64,000 nucleotides of DNA. Origin: Tritrichomonas musculus (lineage: Eukaryota > Parabasalia > Tritrichomonadida > Tritrichomonadidae). Each line of letters starts with the position of its first letter. Within the stretch, counting starts at the first letter, position 1. A program made the position numbers and the translations under genes. The notes below the pieces were generated by a model. That model was not told the DNA's origin. It saw nothing but the letters and a program-made list of their open reading frames with translations, and made no database searches. The stretch spans positions 1,116,001 through 1,180,000 of the forward strand of contig JAPFFF010000022.1 of assembly GCA_039105265.1 (NCBI GenBank), written 5' to 3'. Shown piece after piece: positions 36,176 through 48,658 of the stretch.

Positions 36176-37662
36176 AACCATTGTTCAGATAAGTCATAAT
36201 ATGAAGAATTATCGTTTTTAGTGAACTCATAAATATTAATGTTGAGATGATATTTCTTAGACAATTCTTCCATTTGTTCCATTGTTACTCCTTTGAATTC
36301 TTTGAGAATCTTTAATCCTTGTTTTGGAATTTTGGTGTTATATTCAATGTTATGTTCTTTGAGAAGGATTTTTTTAGCAACCTTAGTTCTATCTTGTACT
36401 CGATATTTTTGAGTGTCTGCAAGTTTATGTATTTCAACATTATTTACAATTATGATATCACTCAAACAGATTGCAAGAAATCGATAGAAACATAATTTAT
36501 CATCTTCATTGTCAGATATAATAAAATCATTTTTGATGAATTCTTCTGGTAGTTCCTTGATATGTCCAGTAACCTTTCGCATTCGTGAGACAGTAAATGA
36601 AATTGAACCAACAATTGTTAATTTAGTTGATGAAGATGTTGTTTCATATGAATGGAGATTTGATTCAATATACATTTTAACATAATCAAGGTCCTGAATT
36701 GAATTTACAATAATTGGAATTGATTCTTTAAAGTTTCTCCATTTGATTTCACGAGCCTCATATTCATATTTATTTTCATCAGAATCTTCACCAAAATTAA
36801 CTGTAGGAGATTCAAATACACCAGATATTTGAAAATGAATTTTGAATGGTTTGAGTTCAGTATCAAAAACTTGTTGTAATGATTCGAAGATTTGATTTAA
36901 TGATGAGATTTGATTGAAATAATAAATAACAATTGGGGAGCCATTGTATTGTTTCTGAGCAATATTTGTTTCGGGATAGTTGTTATAATGTTTCCAAGCA
37001 TTAACAGCCTTATCAAAATCTTGTGGTTTATTAACCATAAGATAATCATTGTGTTTTGATTTAAATTTGTTATTGAATTTATCAAGATATTCATATAATT
37101 CTTCGTTTTCAGGAATATAATATTCAAGTAAATGGGATTTATCGTGAATTTCTTTTTGTTCAATTTTCTTGAGATTCTCTTATTTATTATATTGTTTGAT
37201 TAATTGAATTGCATTGTCAACTGCTTCATTTGCACGTTTAATTGCATCTTCGATTTCATAATGTCGTTTAATTTTATTTTGCTCTTGTTCAAAGTATTCA
37301 ACATCAGATTCATTTGGTTGTTCATCTTCATAAAATGATTCACGTTTTGATATATTTTCATAATTTCGTTCATAAGATTCATTTAATAATTGTTTGTGAC
37401 GTTCTTGTTCATGAATAATGAAGTTATCAAGACCTTCTTCAAATTCATTATCATCTTTAAAATCAGGATTAATTATTTCTTGAGCGTTATGTTGATTTAG
37501 ATATGTATATAATGTTCTGATATTTCGTAATTTAGCACCTCCTCGATATCGACGAGTATCTGCAATTTCAAGATTTTCATTAAGTCCTTGATTAATATTA
37601 TTAATAGATTCAACAATATCATCATTAGTAAAATCAATAAATGAATTTTGGTTGAAAGCCAT
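36151..37662 (-). pseudogene. N-terminal part of a family B polymerase gene with an in-frame TAA
   Basis: One frame from 37662 is interrupted by TAA at 37180-37182 and then continues open (ENLKKIEQKEIHDKSHLLEY) to the junction near 36175; the last codons before 36151 are foreign. It shares LMVNKPQDFDKAVNAWKHYN and PFKIHFQISGVFES with 34212-36175. It ends in FKGVTMEQMEELSKKYHLNI-NIYEF, like the region before the exonuclease in the Mav-9 polymerase (SIEKICQEFHIHIKLSY). An ATTTTTG box directly precedes the start. Confidence 0.6.
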
Positions 37663-38006
37663 TTATCAAAAATAAATATGTGGAAAAAAATTAGTTTGAA
37701 AAATTAAAATTTTATAACTTGTTCTCAGATTCACTCTGGATCCCTTATTTAAAATCAAGCTTCGCTTGACTGTGGCGTAAAGCGCCGAAATTAAATCCCA
37801 AATTAACTTTGAAATAAATTTTAAAATGAGTGTTTAGCGCTTTATGACAGGCCTTGTTCTACAACAGATTATGGAGGCTAATTAAAATTTAAACCCTGTG
37901 GATAAGTTTTTCGTTAATTTTCAAAATGAGGTTTTGAGCTTGGTTCCTGGTATTGGGAGACCTAGAAAAATTATTCGACCACCAATACGAACATACATAT
38001 ACTACT
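36176..38006. mobile_element. Mav-7: right end of an AT-rich Maverick
   Basis: The element ends ...ATACTACT at 38006, cutting the gene at 38002-38454 of Mav-8. Its outer sequence resembles the Mav-1 end. Only the polymerase 5' part remains; the left side is lost at the junction with Mav-6. Confidence 0.6.
37663..38006 (-). repeat. terminal region of Mav-7
   Basis: A non-coding 344 bases. From the outer end: AGTAGTATATGTATGTTCGT, then ATTGGTGGTC. Inside are two small hairpins, TCAAGC-TTC-GCTTGA and GGCG-TAAA-GCGCC, at about 37758-37790. Confidence 0.65.
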
Positions 38007-38454
38007 CTCCATCATCATCATCAAATTCACTTGATGCTTGTTGAATTGCAGCTACTAATAATTGTTCAATATCTTCTTCAAAATGTTGTCTATCGTCTTT
38101 TGGTCCAGTTTTCAATTTTTCAATTAAACCGTCAACAATTTTATGATAATCTTCTTGAGTTGTTTTATTTCCACGATATCTTCTTTGTTCTTCTTCTGTT
38201 GTTAAACCATATTCTTGATAAAGTGGTTGTAAAACTAATTGATTCCAAACAATTGGATAAGCTTTACATAATAATCTCATTTTGTCAACTGGAATTAAAT
38301 CAACATAATTTGTTTCTGCTAAAGCTTTTTCAGTAACTCTTCCCATAACATATTTCTTAAATTTATTTAATGCTGATATTTTTCTTGGTTTCTTTTCTGG
38401 TTTCTTAAATTCCTGTAACAACTTTCTTAATTCTGTTATCTCTGCGTTACTCAT
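38002..38454 (-). pseudogene. acidic-tailed helical protein, 3' end cut by Mav-7
   Basis: 150 codons starting SNAEITELRKLLQEFKKPEK, basic and helical. It ends in an acidic run EFDDDDGE, after which the TAG is supplied by the Mav-7 terminus. The start lies 37 bases after the giant gene's stop on the same strand, so it was probably the next gene of a unit. No family recognised; the natural C-terminus is missing. Confidence 0.6.
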
Positions 38455-38491
38455 GATTTTTGAATAAAAATAAAAATCAAAGAAGATAAAT

Positions 38492-39322
38492 TTAAAGCTT
38501 TGAATTCAGAAACTTCATTAATTGAGGATTATTTGAAATAACACTTGGAGTTTCAGATGTGATAATAGGTTTTACAGGTTCAATAATAGGTTTTACAGGT
38601 TCAATAATAGGTTTTACAGGTTTTGTTTTTGATAGATCGAGTTTGTCGATTGTACTTTTTTCATCAATTATTTTTGGTTTTGTTTTCGCTTCAATATCAA
38701 TATCAAATTTATTTTTTGGTTCTTTCTTCTTCTTTTTCAAAAGTTTACTTCTTTCTGATTTTTGTTTCTTCAAATTCTTATTTCCTTTAGCTTTTGTATT
38801 AATTGTTGGTTTCTTTGGTTTAACTTCCTCAACATCATCATCATTATCAATCTTTTCCTCAATTTTTGTTTCAATTGGTTTCTGTTTTTGAGCCAATACT
38901 TTGAATCGTAATGGTGCATTTTTCCGACCTCTTCTTGGTAAAATTTGAGTCATTGATTTTGTTTGAATTACTTCTGGTTCGTCAACTTTTGTAGGTAATA
39001 AGTTAATTTTCTTTCCTGGTTCAATTTTTGTCATTATCATTGGTTTTTCAGAAATTGGACTTACTAATGGTTTCTTTTCTATTGGTTTTTCTTTCTCTTC
39101 TGTCATTGTTGTTTTAGATGAAAATAAATTATTAATATTTGAATTTGTTTGATATGGAACAACAGGTTTAGGAGGAGCATTTTCATTAAATTGAGACATT
39201 ATTGATGGTCTCCCACTTAATTTATTTTTCTTTTGTTGTTCTAACAATAATTGGCGTATTGATACATTACCTTTCGAACTTTGTTGAATTAAACTTGTAA
39301 TTCCACCTTCATAACGTTTAAT
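38492..39322 (-). pseudogene. giant Mav-8 gene, segment 6 (3' end)
   Basis: In the same frame as the upstream segment, after TAG at 39323-39325. It encodes a Lys-rich disordered tail with SIMSQFNENAPPKPVVPYQT, three tandem KPIIEPV units, and the end NPQLMKFLNSKL. The frame before the internal Leu codon at 39247 is already open (IKRYEGGITSLIQQSSKGNV), so it is not a separate gene. Confidence 0.6.
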
Positions 39323-39325
39323 CTA

Positions 39326-42300
39326 AACATTCTCTTCTTTCTTTTCTGAATCATCATTAATTGTTAAATCTGTATTTGTTGTTGGTGTTGTTGTTGTTGT
39401 ATTTGTTGTTGTTGCGGGCTTATTGAATGGATTTGTATACCCAGTATTTCTTAATGCACCACCAATTGTATTACCATTATTTTGATTTTGTTATCTTTCT
39501 TTTTCTTGAGCTTCATTTATCATATTTTGAATTTCATGTAATGCAGTTTCAGTTTCTTGATTTTTAAATCTTTCAAATCCAATTTCAGTCATATTTATTT
39601 TTCGACGATACGAATTCAAATCTTTTAATTTCTCTTCGACTTTCTTTTTATGTTCTTTCTCTTTATCATCTTTGGTTTTCTCATCATCCCATTGTTTCTT
39701 TGCTTCATTCTCTTTTTGTTGCAAAAGAATGATACTTGGTTCCAAATTATTCAATGGTTTATCTTTATAATCATCATATTTTAAGAGAGTATTTTCTTTC
39801 TTATAATTTGTTTTCAGATCTCGATAATATTTATTCGTCTTTGCAATATAGCGATTTAATTTCAAATATCTTTCTAAATCATCCAATGACGGATATAATT
39901 CAGCTAACTTTTCATATGTTTCAGAACTATCGTCGATATGTTTATGATATTCTTCTAATAGATTCTTGAAATATTCTTTCTTTTCCTTTTTAACTTGTTC
40001 TTTATATTTTACATATGCATTTCGAATATCATCTACTTTCACTTTTTTCTCTGGTCTTTTTGCTATTTCTGGTTCAATATAAGTTTTATGAACATATGCC
40101 ACATCTTCCGTTTTCATCGTTCCTAATTTCTTTTGAAGTGTATTATGGTCATCTAATAATGGAATAAATGCAATACTTTCTAATACATACATCCAATCAA
40201 TATTTTTCGTATCTGGTGCAAATTTATTAACAATATCCTTCACATTAATTTTTGTTTTTCCAAAATGATTTTCAAATAACGGTTTGAAGTCTAAAATTGC
40301 ATTCACATAATCCAAATCTTTTGCTGAATAAGTTAATCCTTTTAATTCTTCTTTTGTCACTTTTGAACCTTCTTCCAAATTTTTATTTATTGCGTCTATA
40401 TTTTCGTTGATTTTCTTTTCGGTAGCAATTTTTTCTTGTTCATAATTCTTTATTGCTGTTTTATATAAACTTATCAATTCATCTTCTGTCACTTTTGAGT
40501 AAGTTTTAGATTCTTCATCATATCGTAATTTATCTAAGAATTTTTCAAATGAAACTTGTTCATTTTTAGCAATTCCTTGAAATTCTTGAGATTCTTTATG
40601 AGATATTCTTGCAAGATTTGCATGATAAGCAGTATCGATATCAAATTGTAAATCTTTTTCATTTTGTATTTTCCATTGAACTTTGTCACGAATTTGATAT
40701 GGATAATACATCATTTGATCCAAAGATATTTTTCTTCCAAAAGCACTTTCATATCTTTTCTGTAATGGAGTTAATTTACAATATTTCACAATTTCATAAG
40801 CATTTGATAATTCATCTTTTCCTTGATTCAAATCTACTTCTTTTGTTGTGTCATTAATTTCTGCATTAAAGTCACTAATTATTTTTTCCAAATTTTCATC
40901 ATAATTATATTTCAAAGCAGCTTTAATATAATTATTAAGTAATGATAGTTCTTTTCCTTTCTTTTCAAATTTTTTCCTAATATCATCAAACTTGAATTCA
41001 TGATCGTTCTTTTTATTATACTCTTCAATTTCTGTCTTCATAGCCATTCGAACATGACCATAGGATGTATTTTTGTATTCAGCAACTAATTCATCTTTCT
41101 CTGAATTTGTTAATTTCTTCCATACTGCATTTCCTCCAAATTTCTTGATTGCTTCACGAATATTTTCAATTTCAAGTTTCAAATCATCACAAGCTCGTTT
41201 ATAACTTTCTGGTTCTTTGGTTGTATCTTTTGCTTTATTTGGATTCAATTTATTAAGAACTGTAATCAAGATATGATAATAAGTTTTGTATGCATTATGA
41301 CCATTCGTTTCTTCAGAAAACAAATCTTTCAAACTTTTTCCTTCTCCAAGATCATCGTTATAATAATCTAAATATTCTGTTATTTTTGGCATTGTTTCTA
41401 ATTTTGAATATTCATTTTGAATTCTTTTGTATTCTTTGTCAAGATAATCATAACGACTTTCTGGGGTAGACCCAAATGCTTCCACTTGAGTATCAGTATA
41501 AATGATTTTGTAATTAGTCTCAAAGTCTTTGACCTTATTTTTTATCTTTAATTTGAATTTTGTTGTCTTTGGATCAAATTTATTCTTTTCCAACAACTCT
41601 CTTAATGTTTCCTGATTATCATCATATTTACTTTCCATTTCTCGAAAAGCATCCATTAATTCTGTATCTGTTTTGGCTTCCTCTTGTCGTTTGCTATATG
41701 TTGCGATTTCAGTCTCTAATGCATCAATATCTTCTGGAGTTGGATAATCATTTGATATTGCATAATCTTTTTTGTAAACACTCTTATATTTACTTTTCAT
41801 TATTCCATATTTTAAGAAATTATTTGCTGTGACGACATCAGATTTGTATTTGTCAATAATCTTATCCATTGTTAATTTCTCTGTTGGATATCTCGAAGTG
41901 TATTCTTTCCAGTTAGAAATGAAATTTGAATAATTCTGATAAAAACGAGAATAGATTTTCCAATAATCTTGAATTTTTTTCAGAACATCATTTGCTGACA
42001 TTTTGTCTGGTGGAATATATGGTTCTTGAAATTCTTTTTGCCAATTATGTTTATCTTTTTCTAGTTTCAATTCGACTGTTGCTTCTTGTAGATTTCCATT
42101 CCAATATTTATAGACAGCTTGCCAATCTTTTAAGAATTTTTTATCGTCTCCGGTATGAATTTTATTCCATTCTAATCGAAGAGGATCAAGTTTTTTCCAT
42201 TGAATTTGGTCCTTCTTATGTTGTTCTTGTTTATTTCTGAAAAATTCTGCCAATTCTTTCTGATCAGTTATGGTCAAATACTTATCGTCTTTTTCATTTG

Positions 42301-43021
42301 TTTCTTTTAAATATTTTTCATATACAACTTTATTCATTTCATTTAAGACATAACATCTCGCATCAATTCTGACTTCTTCTGGATTTGTATTTGATTTGTA
42401 TCTCATCAATAATTTATCAATAGTAACTTTATTTTGTGGCATATTAAGATATTCTTGAATTAATGGATCTGTATCGAAGATATCTTTTTTCTTGAGCCAA
42501 GAATCGATTAAAATATAATAATTTTGATTTTTCTCTTTTGTTGAATTTCCATTGATTATTCCTTCATCTGCAGATAATGCGTTCCAAGCTTTTGAATAGA
42601 CTTCATTAAAAGCAAGATCGAGATCATATTTTTTAGCTACCAATAGATTTCTTTTATCTCGATATTCAGCATCTTCTGCAAGTCGATAAATATTCCAAAA
42701 TTTTACAACCCCAGAATCACTTTCAAATTCCTCAATTTTTTTCTTTAAATCCATTTCAATTTTCTGTAAATGATCTAATCTTAATCCAGCATCTGATTCT
42801 TTGACATTTTTCAAATTTTCCTTTGTGTATTTATAATTCGTAACTAATATTTTTTCTAAAATGTCACATTTCATCAAATTTACACATTTAATATAATCTT
42901 TTGTTGATAAGTTTCTTTGAATGTCATCAACAGAATTATGTTCATTTCTATATTCGTTATATTTACTTAATAAATGTTGAAACTCAGTTGATTGAAAAGC
43001 AGCTGCATCTTTTGTAGCATC
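39326..43021 (-). pseudogene. giant Mav-8 gene, segment 5
   Basis: The longest open part (42877-39491 alone is 1128 codons). It is in frame with both neighbours: TGA at 43022-43024 upstream, then DATKDAAAFQSTEFQHLLSK in open frame before the first Met. TAA at 39491-39493 lies inside, followed by QNQNNGNTIGGALRNTGYTN and a Thr-rich run up to TAG 39323. It is almost entirely helical, rich in Lys, Glu, Tyr and Asn, with many W and KY..DL patterns. No domain recognised; it looks like a long filamentous or scaffold protein. Confidence 0.6.
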
Positions 43022-44797
43022 TCAATATAATATTTGTAATTGTTGTTTTCCAGTAATTGAATTTGTTATTGCACGAACTTTTTCTGCGGTGTCTGGCTGT
43101 AAGGCAATAATATCATTCTTTAATTTTTCACATTCTAACCAAATAATTGCATTTGAATAATCCTTTCCAAAATTTTTGACAATATCTACTACTTCAAGTT
43201 GATGTTCTGCAGACGAATTATATTTTTGTAAGACTAAGAGAAAATTCAGATTATTATATTTATCCACACTTTGAATTTTCTTTTTGATATCTTCTATGAT
43301 CACTTCTTTTTCTTCATTTTTTTCTGGTGCTATCGTAGGTTTATATTCTTCATTGAATTTTTCTTTGTAAAGTGCTAAATGATAACGATAATTCAGATCA
43401 GTTTTTCCTGTCAAATAATCAAAACCATATTTTGATGCAGTCTTTTCTATTGATGAATAATCTGGATCATCTGAATATTTTTCTCGGAAATTATTATATA
43501 TTGTTAGCATTGTTCCAGATTTCCATGATTCATTAAATTTTTCTGTTAAATTTGTATAATATCTTCTTAACCAATCTAATCTTTTTTGACTTCCAATTTC
43601 TGTTTCATGATAACCTTTAAAACGTGTTTGACCAGGTAAATCTTCATCAGTAATGTCTAATTTTTCTTTTATTAATTTTCTATATTTATCAATGTCGATT
43701 GCAATTTGGGCTTTTTCAGGTGTTTGATATTTATCTTTGAATTGTTCCCAAGTTAATTTTGATTCAATTTGTTGAGAATTTTGATATGAAATATAAGTTG
43801 CTTCAATATTTGACTTATCCCAAGTATCTAAATCTTTTTGTTTTTTGTCACATTTTTCAACAATAGCATTGAAACAAACCTTATCTTTGGAATAATTGGA
43901 TATATCAAAATCTTGACCTTTATGTAATTGTTTGTAATATATTTGAGCAATTGGAATTAAATATTTTGAATACATTTCATCTTCATTCCATGACATATCG
44001 ACTTGAGTAATCGTTGAAATAAATTCTGGCTTTAATTTTGGAAGAATATCTTGACTTTTGATATAATCTTTATTTGTTCTCCATGATTCTCTTGTTTTCT
44101 TATAATTTTTGTAATCTGTTTTGAATTGATTCAGAAATGCATATTTATTTTCTTTTGTATTTTTACTCATATATTCATTGAAGAAATGTCCGATGTCATT
44201 GAATTTTTTATTTCCTTTCTTTGAAAAACTCTGATTGATTTTCAAATTTTTCTCATATCCTTCAAAGAATTTCAAACAATCTTCTAAATTTCCATCAAAT
44301 TTACCAAATAAAAATCCTGCGGCTTCTGCAATTGATCTCCCAAAACCTTGATAATATTGTTGAACATATTTTTTCAATAAATTGTTTCCGTCCCATGTGT
44401 TATATTTATATTTGTTTTCATCATAATATTTTTGCAATTTTTCTTGAGCTGTATTGATTGAATCTTGTGCGTTATTATGAATATATTTCCATAAATTTAC
44501 TCCTTCATATGGATGAGTTCTATACCAAAATTCATAAATATGACTTAATTTGTTAATAGCATTGATTGCAGCTCCATTTGATCCGAATTCTGTTCTCCAA
44601 TCTGTTGAACTTTTTAAATCTTCAGGGAATAAAGCCCTCCAACGAATGATTGCTTCATCTAAATTTTCATTTGTATTTCGATAAGATTCTTGTTCATTGA
44701 TTAAATTTTGAAGTTTTGAATCTATTTCTGGAATCGTTTCATATCTATATGCGACTGCAACTGTTTGAACTGAATATTGATTTTCTTTTGGTAACAA
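43022..44797 (-). pseudogene. giant Mav-8 gene, segment 4
   Basis: 591 codons beginning with a TTG directly after TAA 44798-44800 and in the same frame as the segment before it (NEIN, stop, LLPKENQYSV). There is no spacer, promoter box or ATG, which argues for a nonsense mutation inside one gene. Helical, Lys/Asn/Tyr-rich. It ends at TGA 43022. Confidence 0.6.
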
Positions 44798-46306
44798 TTA
44801 ATTAATTTCATTAATTTTATTTAAAACTGATATTGAGGTTTGAATTCTTTTTTCTGCATCTGTTAATTCATTAACTTCTTTTGTTATATATGTACCTAAA
44901 GTTGTAAAATCTCCACCATTATGAATTGCGAAATCTAGAAAAGTGTCATAATTTTGTCTCTTTTGAAAAAATCGAAGATACTCTTGATATTTTTGTTCAT
45001 ATTGAAGATATAATAAATAAGCTTTTCCATTATTTTTAAACCATGACTCTTTTGTTGAATTGAATACTTTATGTGAAAATTTCTTTGGATAAGTATTCAT
45101 TAATTGACCTTCTAAAGCAGTTATTTGAGGAACATTTTCAATCGGAACATTGCCTACCATTGATTCTATTTTTAAAACCATATCTGGTTCTTTTGAAAAA
45201 TTTCTATAATAGTCTTCAAATTTCAAACGATCTGCATAATTATCCATATTTTTTCCTAGTGCAATATAAGAACCTCTTGCTTTCATGTATGTTGATATCT
45301 CCTCTTTTGATTCACAATGACCAATTATTTCCATTTCGAAATCTTCTCTTTCGTCTTTAGTTTTACCTTGACTATATTTCGCTATTTCACTCATGAATGA
45401 TGATATTTGGTTTTTTTGTCTTTTGATTGTTTCCCAACTTTCAACATATTCTCTAACTTTTTCTTCTCTCCTTTGATGATGTTTGAGTTGTTCTAATGTT
45501 GCAACAGAATAATTAAAAAGTTTTAAAATATCAGCATAAGATTCAGTTAAAATCCATAATTGATCAAATTTCCAACCTACTTCGGCGAATTTTCTACTGT
45601 CAGCAACTTCTTCCCAAATTTGATAATTATTCCATTTCTTAAAAATTGTCCCAGTCCATTTGAAGTTCTTTCGATGTTGATTTAAATAAATAACTAATTT
45701 TGATATAGTGTTACATTCTTGATTAGCTACCATTAACGATTCAATAGCATTTGGAGTAAATTTTGTATACCCTGATGCATAATCACTGAAAGCATCACTG
45801 AAACATTCGGTCAATAAATTTGTTAAATTTTTCTCATCTTCTCCTTTCTGATGATTTTTGTCAGTTATCATTTGTTTTATTTTTTCATTGATATTTGGAG
45901 TTGTTTGATCTAGTAATATTGTATTCCATAGATTTTCATTGAATTCTTTTCCAAATGCATCTTTCATTTGAATTTTCAAAGTCTCTAATTCAATCTTTTT
46001 TCTTGTATCTTCTACCATTTTTTGTTCTTTTTCTAATCGTTTTGTTAAATCATTTAAAACTTCATTTTGCTTTTTATTGTTATAAATATGTGACAAGTAG
46101 ATCTCATTATTCACTTCATTATCATTAAATCTTTCACCTGAAATTTTCATTCGTTCTTCAATTGTTTTCCTGATTTCTATCGTTCTTTTATCGATTATTT
46201 TTTGTGCACTATCCCAATCGATTATCCATTGATTGTATGCATTTTCTTTTGCATCTATTGAATCCTGGCTCGTAAATAAACCAAGCATTTTTTTCATCCT
46301 TATCAT
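44798..46306 (-). pseudogene. giant Mav-8 gene, segment 3
   Basis: 502 codons. Its 5' end overlaps the previous segment by 98 bases in another frame. The switch maps to a run of seven A bases (GATGAAAAAAATGC on the coding strand, near 46290), where one extra A explains the shift. Helical with KW, YESW and coiled-coil-like stretches (LTKRLEKEQKMVEDTRKKIE). Confidence 0.6.
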
Positions 46307-47934
46307 CGAATTTTCTTTGTGCTTCTCTATATTTTTGGTTTATTGTTTGAATTATTCTTGCATTTTCTTTTTCTATTGCTTCTTCTTCTCTTGTATGCCA
46401 TTTTTTCGCTTCATTATTAATAAATTCTATTGCTTCCTTTTCATTTGAAAAATGTGTTTGATAATATGTTTGAATTTCACCATTTTTATCATATGAATTA
46501 ACACCTGATACATATTTAGCGATTGCATTTATAACATCAATATCTGGAGCAATTTTTGTACGAATAATTTCATCAAATGCCAAACCAATTGAATTTTTTG
46601 ATGATGCTAATCGAACATTTAATTTATTCAAATCATGATCAAAATTATTTGCTGTAAAAATTGCATTTGCTTCACTTTTGATTGTATCTTTATCTACTGA
46701 AAATCCATGACTATCATAAATTTCTTTCACCTTCTTTTGTATATTTTTTCTGACAGCATTGTCAAGACTTGTTTGTGAACTTTCCATTATTTGATTTAAT
46801 TCTTCAGTCAAACTATCTTGTATAATTTGATCACCATTGATATATAATTGTTGGAATTTATCACGGTCACTTTTTTCATTATAATTTGTTATATTTAATG
46901 CTTCATTTTCTCTTTTCTTTCGCTCAATTATTGTCTCAATCATTCCATTTCTTATTTGTTTTACTCGTTCTAATTCTTCTCTTTTGGCTAATAATTTATT
47001 ATGAGCAGTTGTCTCTTTTGTCTTCCAATTCGTTGTCTTATCATCAGGGAAAAATTGAAGAACATATCCGGTTATTATTTTATCACTTAAATTGAAATCT
47101 TTAAAAATGTTTTTTGCACTTGATATTAGTCGACTCTGAATTCTTTGAAAATCATTCAAATAAGTTTGATGTGCATATCTTTCTTTCCATTCCTCTAAAA
47201 TTTGATCCTTAAATTTTATTTGTTGTCTTGTTGTCCAAAGGTTTTCCATTTCAGTAAAAACTTGATCAATAAATTCGTCTTCACCGATCTTCAATCCCGC
47301 TGCTTCATATAATTTCTGATAAATTCCGCTTATCTCTTGACGAAATTGATCAATTGATCTCTTATACAATTTACATAAATGAACAAAATCGTCCCATATC
47401 CAACCATTCGAACATCCAACCATTGCTAATTTTGTGATAATATTTTCACCATTTTCATTTCTGTCGAATTTGAGATATTGGCCTCCAATCCATCCAATCA
47501 ATGTTTTTGTATTTGCAATTCTTCTATTTTCCATATCCTGAGACAATTCATTCGATGATGCATAATTTTTTGTTCTCATTTCTTCCATATCTCCTTGAAT
47601 ATCGATCCATTCTTTCAAACGAATACATGGTAACCCTTCAATTTGTTGTAATATTTTTGCCAACCAATCATTTCCATAGTTTGCAATATTCGGTTCCCTC
47701 ACTTCAGTTAACATTTCTTTATCTGATAATCCTCTTTTTGTTGGATCAGGACTTAATTGATTTATATAATTATCTAATACTTGGTCATCTGTCAATCCTG
47801 GAACTTCATATGGTTGATCCATGTTTGCATCCTCTTCATTCGCTTGTTCTGCTTCTTTTGCAGCAAGTAATTTTTCTTGAATCTTCTTATCATAATAAAT
47901 ACGATAAACTTGACCCTCTCGTTCTGGATTTTGT
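46260..47934 (-). pseudogene. giant Mav-8 gene, segment 2
   Basis: Starts directly inside the Mav-9 insertion point: the first codons after the element (QNPEREGQVYRIYYDKK) are in register with the last codons before it at 54126 once one copy of the 5 bp duplication is discounted. The 29 or so codons read from the Mav-9 terminus are not part of the gene. Contains coiled-coil-like stretches and acidic linkers. Ends in the shifted frame near 46260. Confidence 0.65.
47930..47934 (+). other. left target-site duplication TTTGT of Mav-9
   Basis: TTTGT directly before AGTAGAAAG; the second copy is at 54126-54130. Five bases is within the usual 5-6 for Mavericks. Confidence 0.9.
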
Positions 47935-48233
47935 AGTAGAAAGAAGTTGTCATGATTCCTGGTCAGAGCCCAGGACTCCTGACAACCCCCGTGAATGCCT
48001 CCACCCTGCCGAAACGACCCTAAAAACACCAGTTACAAAGCCCTCAACGACTACCTCTTCCCCCTGCCCAAACGCCCTCTAAAACACCCGTTAGCGTGAC
48101 TCCAGCGACTACCTCATAAACAGCTCCACACTGCCCAAACGACCCTAAAAACACCCGTTAGCGTGACTCCAACGACTACCTCATTCACGGCTCCCATCCT
48201 CGGTGGAGTGACGGCTTCGGAGGTCGATCATGA
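47935..48233 (+). repeat. left 299 bp terminal inverted repeat of Mav-9
   Basis: Pairs with 53827-54125 (coordinates sum to 102060). Contains three tandem units of about 65-72 bases, each with CTGCC(C/G)AAACG.CC.T, AAAACACC.GTTA and CGACTACCTC. Such sub-repeats may be binding sites for the integrase or terminal protein. Confidence 0.9.
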
Positions 48234-48239
48234 AGTAAC

Positions 48240-48247
48240 TTTTTATC
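48240..48247 (+). promoter_or_regulatory. TTTTTATC box before the 48257 start
   Basis: AACTTTTTATCAACCATGAA then ATG; nine bases between box and start. A matching box (GATAAAAA on the plus strand, 53802-53809) precedes the polymerase start on the other side. Confidence 0.5.
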
Positions 48248-48256
48248 AACCATGAA

Positions 48257-48589
48257 ATGGAGACCTACTACGAACACTACAAAGACTTCGGTAATATTCA
48301 GGTCAGTAGCGAGTCAATGCCAAGGGATGTAAAACGTTTGTTGGGTTACGGCAAACATGACTTCAGAACGAAGAACTACTTCTTCAGTCCCAGTGAACGA
48401 CTCTTCTACTCATATCGTCCTCATTTGGACACCTACCTCAGCATCAAGCCATACAAGAAAAGTCCCTCAATCCTATTCAGCTTACGAAACGATGACAAGA
48501 AGTCCGCCACTATCTGCGTCTCGGATAGGTTCCTTGAACGAACTCAATCCATGAACGCTATAGACATCTCATCAATGAGGTCTTCGTAA
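48257..48589 (+). CDS. 110-residue Maverick protein, unknown
   Basis: Starts METYYEHYKDFGNIQVSSES, then RDVKRLLGYGKHDFRTKNYF and KKSATICVSDRFLE. It is the first gene inside the left repeat, preceded by a TTTTTATC box. The last 20 residues are Ser/Met-rich and may reflect a shifted frame. Unknown function. Confidence 0.5.
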   Translation: METYYEHYKDFGNIQVSSESMPRDVKRLLGYGKHDFRTKNYFFSPSERLFYSYRPHLDTYLSIKPYKKSPSILFSLRNDDKKSATICVSDRFLERTQSMNAIDISSMRSS

Positions 48590-48658
48590 ACAGGTCCTAT
48601 TTTTGAGTCCTCGATCACAATCTCGTTACTGACCTACCAACTTTTTACTCGAAACCAA

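Noticed and set aside
12720-44800. A non-standard genetic code reading TAA or TAG as an amino acid
   Set aside because: TAA, TAG and TGA all end clear genes at conserved places, and all three kinds appear as interruptions. The intact Mav-1 ATPase has a Lys codon where Mav-4 has TAA. Mutation explains this more simply.
46280-46300. Programmed -1 ribosomal frameshift at the A run in the giant gene
   Set aside because: The next frame is +1, not -1, relative to the upstream frame, so a one-base insertion in the A run fits better.
47935-48029. Start of the 46209-48029 frame within the Mav-9 repeat (FLGSFRQGGGIHGG)
   Set aside because: These codons belong to the terminal repeat; the frame is open there by chance.
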